A DNA stretch of 7,331 nucleotides from Methanoregula sp. (GTDB lineage: Archaea; Halobacteriota; Methanomicrobia; Methanomicrobiales; Methanospirillaceae). The stretch's first letter is position 1, and every line of letters starts with the position of its first letter. Made by a program: the position numbers and the translations under genes. Location: assembly GCA_026394695.1 (NCBI GenBank), contig JAPKXT010000030.1:1-7331 (forward strand). The letters run 5' to 3'. Shown in pieces: positions 5,023 through 7,331 of this stretch. The notes under the pieces were generated by a model. The model was not told the DNA's origin. It saw only the letters and a program-made list of their open reading frames with translations, and did no database searches.

Positions 5023-6157
5023 TCAGCGTGATGTTCCCCCCGCAAGATGGCGTTTTAATGACTTCCACGGGTAGGGAAGTACGGCCATAAGCAGCATCGC
5101 TGCTACAATCGGGATTGGAATTGTTCCCAGTGCTGCAGCGAGAGAGTAATGGTCAGCGATTATACCATTAACCGCGACACCCAGACCCCCGAATCCTATC
5201 GCAAGACCGAGCATCATGCCGGACGCGAGTCCCACGTTCTGTGGAAGGAGCTCATGTGACATGGCAACTGCAACAGCAAATGTAGACCATAGGAAGAACC
5301 CGAAGAGAAGGACTGCGATGATCGCAATGATCCCGGAGCTCAAAAAGAACAGGTAAAAGAAAGGAATTGCACCTGCAAAACCTATGATCATGAACTCTTT
5401 TTTGCCGATCCAGTCAGATATATATCCCCCCATAACCTGTCCGGTAACTCCTGAAAGGAGCATCAGGGTCAAAATTATGCTTGCGGTCATGAGGTCATAT
5501 CCCCGCGTAACAAGGTACATCGGCAGGAAAGTAATTGCGGCAAAGACCGTCCATGCCCGGAGAACGGATACGATCATGAGAATCGCAAATGGTTTCCTGG
5601 ATTGCCCCTCCCCTTTTTTTAGTTCTGGTCTGGCATGAGACATATCTGCCCCTGCAATCCCGCCCGGGAGAAGGTACTTGAGGGCAAATACCATGAAGAG
5701 TGCCGGGAAGATGAGGAAAAGGAGTCCGGGGAGCCCCGGCCAGAAGACCAGGACCCCGGCCAGAACCGGCCCGATTGCATAGCCGAAATTGCCTCCCGCA
5801 ACGAAAAACAAGGTGATCCGCCCACGGTTTTCCTGTTTACAAAGCCTGCTCACGAGACTCAGTGCGGTCGGGTGGAAGCAGGCATGCCCCAGTGCGGCGA
5901 TGATGGCCAGAGCATTATCAGGTAATAGTTCTGGGCAACCCCCATGAGCGCGACAAATACCGCACTGACCAGCAGGCTGATACTGATGCTTACCGAGCTT
6001 TTGTGTCCGAGAGCCAGCCGACAAGGGGCTGGGTGAACGATGAAGTGACATTGTAGGCTGTGACGAGCAAGCCTGCCGCGAGATAGGAGTAGCCGTTGTT
6101 TGCGATCAGCAGGGAAAGAATCGCGGGCAGCACCGGCATGTAAATGTCAGTGACCAT
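5023..6157 (-). pseudogene. MFS transporter gene broken by two single-base losses
   Basis: The protein reads through in three frames. Frame one, from ATG 6157, gives MVTDIYMPVLPAILSLL to FTQPLVGWLSDTKAR and meets TAA at 5990-5992. Frame two (about 5994-5913) gives VSISISLLVSAVFVALMGVA and NYYLIML. Frame three (from 5910) runs LAIIAALGHACFHPTALS to the stop at 5023. Together these make about 380 residues with the expected twelve-helix MFS pattern; WLSDTKAR is the loop 2-3 motif and GHACFHP resembles Fsr-type drug efflux proteins. Each junction lacks one base. The first ATG falls inside helix one; the homologous reading KNTITGLAAAH extends upstream to about 6190 without a start codon, so the N-terminus may also be damaged. 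An uninterrupted frame from 6051 exists, but its first 45 or so residues are out of frame. It follows the METTL5-like gene in the same direction. Real decay and sequencing error cannot be told apart here. Confidence 0.85.
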
Positions 6158-6207
6158 GTGTGCTGCTGCAAGTCCCGTGATGGTATTTTTGACGCTACGT
6201 GGTCGGG

Positions 6208-6822
6208 TTATTGTTTCCGTATCAGCCGTAGGATCTCAACCTCAATTTCCTGCACGTCCTGCGTATGAAAAGAAAATGTGCGTTTTATGGGAAATACGCC
6301 ACCGACTCTTTCATCAATCTCCGCCCGCCCCGCTGTGTAGGTTTTTATAAATTGGGTAGAACCTGCATTAAAGATGCTGTACGTAACGGGAGCGATAGAA
6401 AGGGCAAGATCGATGAACGGACGATCAGCGTGCGCCTTCTGCGCCCCGAATGGCGGGTTCATGATCACGGTATCACAGGAGCCAAGAATCCCGGAAAGTG
6501 CTGCATCCTGCACGTCGGCAACAATGAATTCAACGCCGGCGTCGAGCAGTGCCGCATTTGCCTGTGCAATCTCGACCGCTTTTGGATCACTATCAACACC
6601 TTTCACAGCCCCGGCACCTATCAGGGCAGCACCGATTGCGAGCACACCGGTACCACTGCCGAGATCGCACACAACCTTCCCTTCAATATCCCCTTTCATG
6701 AGTGCATGGTACAATAATCGTGCAGCAAGTGGCGCCGGTGTCTGGTATTGTTCGAGCGCAGCACGCGGGCGGGAAAAACCGGTAATGCGCTGGAGTGTCA
6801 TCTCAAGTCGTTTGAGTTTCAT
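6208..6822 (-). CDS. METTL5-like SAM-dependent RNA N6-adenine methyltransferase
   Basis: From ATG 6822 the protein has 204 residues and the layout of the archaeal/eukaryal METTL5 family. It begins MKLKRLEMTLQ, then LEQYQTP (23-29), the SAM loop DLGSGTG (53-59), the acidic ribose contact GVDSD (75-79), DV at 103-104, and the catalytic NPPFG (122-126) typical of N6-adenine methylation. FPIKRTFSFH (177-186) matches the conserved C-terminal segment. Human METTL5 makes m6A in 18S rRNA; an rRNA target in archaea is inferred from that. A GTG/ATG further upstream (6867) would add 15 residues inside the preceding gene, but ATG 6822 overlaps the dph2 stop as ATGA and starts where the family does. The usual His of the 'YSIH' segment is Phe here (YSIFN). 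It is translationally coupled to dph2, so both are probably made together. Confidence 0.93.
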   Translation of the reverse strand: MKLKRLEMTLQRITGFSRPRAALEQYQTPAPLAARLLYHALMKGDIEGKVVCDLGSGTGVLAIGAALIGAGAVKGVDSDPKAVEIAQANAALLDAGVEFIVADVQDAALSGILGSCDTVIMNPPFGAQKAHADRPFIDLALSIAPVTYSIFNAGSTQFIKTYTAGRAEIDERVGGVFPIKRTFSFHTQDVQEIEVEILRLIRKQ

Positions 6823-7331
6823 GTAATCTCGTCTATTGCATACGCGTCCCACGTACGGACGTTGCACAGAATCTCAAACTCCTCCGGAGAAAGAACCGGC
6901 ACCGGAAAGCGTACCTGATCATCGTAAGCGAGCCGGGGACAGGCGGTATTGACGTAACAGGCAAACCCGAGGTTCAGCAACTCGTCCGGGTTCACCTCCC
7001 GCATGGTAACGATGACCGCTCTGGGTGAGAGCGATGCAAGCCGCCGGGCAAGTTCCATCCGATGCTGCCCGCTCTTGGTGCTGACAATGATACCTACCGT
7101 CTTTGCACCGCGGGCTTTCTCCATTACCGCGAAACGCCGACGCATGAGGGTGTCACCAGTCACTTCTTGGGCAGTCCCCGTGAGTGGATCAAACGCGATC
7201 ACGCGTGCATGGGTAGCAAGTGCAATACCGATGGGGTGAAAGAGTCCTGTACCGACAAAAAGAATCTCATCCGCCCCGGTCGCTTTTGCGGCAGCAAAAT
7301 TACACCCGAGCACCTGTCCACGGTTCGGTGT
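6819..7331 (-). CDS. dph2: Diphthamide biosynthesis enzyme Dph2, C-terminal part
   Basis: The minus strand is open from the window edge (TPNRGQVLGCNF) to TGA at 6819, 170 residues, with the 5' end of the gene outside. It matches the second and third domains of archaeal Dph2: GQVLGC carries one cluster-binding Cys (residue 10 here), and NTACPRLAYDD carries another (residue 131). GTGLFHPIG, a family hallmark, and STKSGQ lie between them. Dph2 is a homodimeric iron-sulfur enzyme that cleaves SAM without classical radical-SAM chemistry and transfers the 3-amino-3-carboxypropyl group to a His of elongation factor 2, the first step to diphthamide. The third Cys lies upstream of the window. GTG at 7313 is an internal Val, not a start. 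The stop overlaps the METTL5-like start by four bases (ATGA), so two translation-modifying enzymes share an operon. Confidence 0.95.
   Translation of the reverse strand, partial: TPNRGQVLGCNFAAAKATGADEILFVGTGLFHPIGIALATHARVIAFDPLTGTAQEVTGDTLMRRRFAVMEKARGAKTVGIIVSTKSGQHRMELARRLASLSPRAVIVTMREVNPDELLNLGFACYVNTACPRLAYDDQVRFPVPVLSPEEFEILCNVRTWDAYAIDEIT

Noticed and set aside
5905..5999. Programmed ribosomal frameshifting in the transporter
   Set aside because: Two independent shifts would be required within 90 bases, and neither site has a slippery heptamer or an obvious stimulatory structure.
6265..6826. Two overlapping 150-codon plus-strand frames
   Set aside because: Both are antisense to the METTL5-like gene, whose motifs are unmistakable.
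1..7331. CRISPR array, insertion sequence, integration site or defence cluster
   Set aside because: No spaced direct repeats, transposase frames, terminal inverted repeats or tRNA attachment site were found; the genes are mostly housekeeping or single unknowns.

Overview
The window looks like ordinary chromosome from a euryarchaeal methanogen, most likely of the Methanomicrobiales type. The signs are a FilR1-type winged-helix regulator, the archaeal diphthamide enzyme Dph2 joined to an archaeal METTL5-like rRNA methyltransferase, several start codons placed about 28-33 bases after an A/T-rich TATA-like box (leaderless style, few Shine-Dalgarno sites), and gene ends followed by T-rich tracts. 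The exact genus is an inference. No CRISPR array, transposase, tRNA or integrase was seen.

Left part (1-905). A FilR1-like regulator runs leftwards out of the window. Its start faces a divergent, apparently orphan 5S rRNA gene on the plus strand (about 443-578), with an A/T box between them that could serve either direction. The 5S-like RNA keeps the hallmark internal loops and helices IV and V but has a bulged, extended helix I. A run of four short hairpins (593-685) follows it. On the minus strand, 720-888 holds two tiny overlapping reading frames that would fuse into one protein of about 57 residues if a single A were removed.

Middle part (906-4735, plus strand). Five genes stand mostly as single transcription units: an HSL-family alpha/beta hydrolase, a six-helix DUF6159-type membrane protein, an acidic unknown protein, a small four-helix membrane protein and a TylF/MycF-family methyltransferase. 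A gene-free stretch of 315 bases separates the DUF6159-type gene from the acidic protein gene.

Right part (4785-7331, minus strand, reading leftwards). The order of transcription is dph2 (5' end outside the window), the METTL5-like methyltransferase (ATGA overlap with dph2), an MFS transporter gene broken by two single-base losses, and a 59-residue membrane protein. The first two act on the translation machinery: diphthamide on elongation factor 2, and N6-methyladenosine on rRNA by family resemblance. The convergent ends of the two halves share a terminator region near 4734-4771.

No clearly new multi-gene system was found. The items most worth a second look are the diverged 5S RNA with its hairpin tail, the tiny gene or gene pair at 720-888, and the twice-frameshifted transporter, which is either a young pseudogene or a sequence error.
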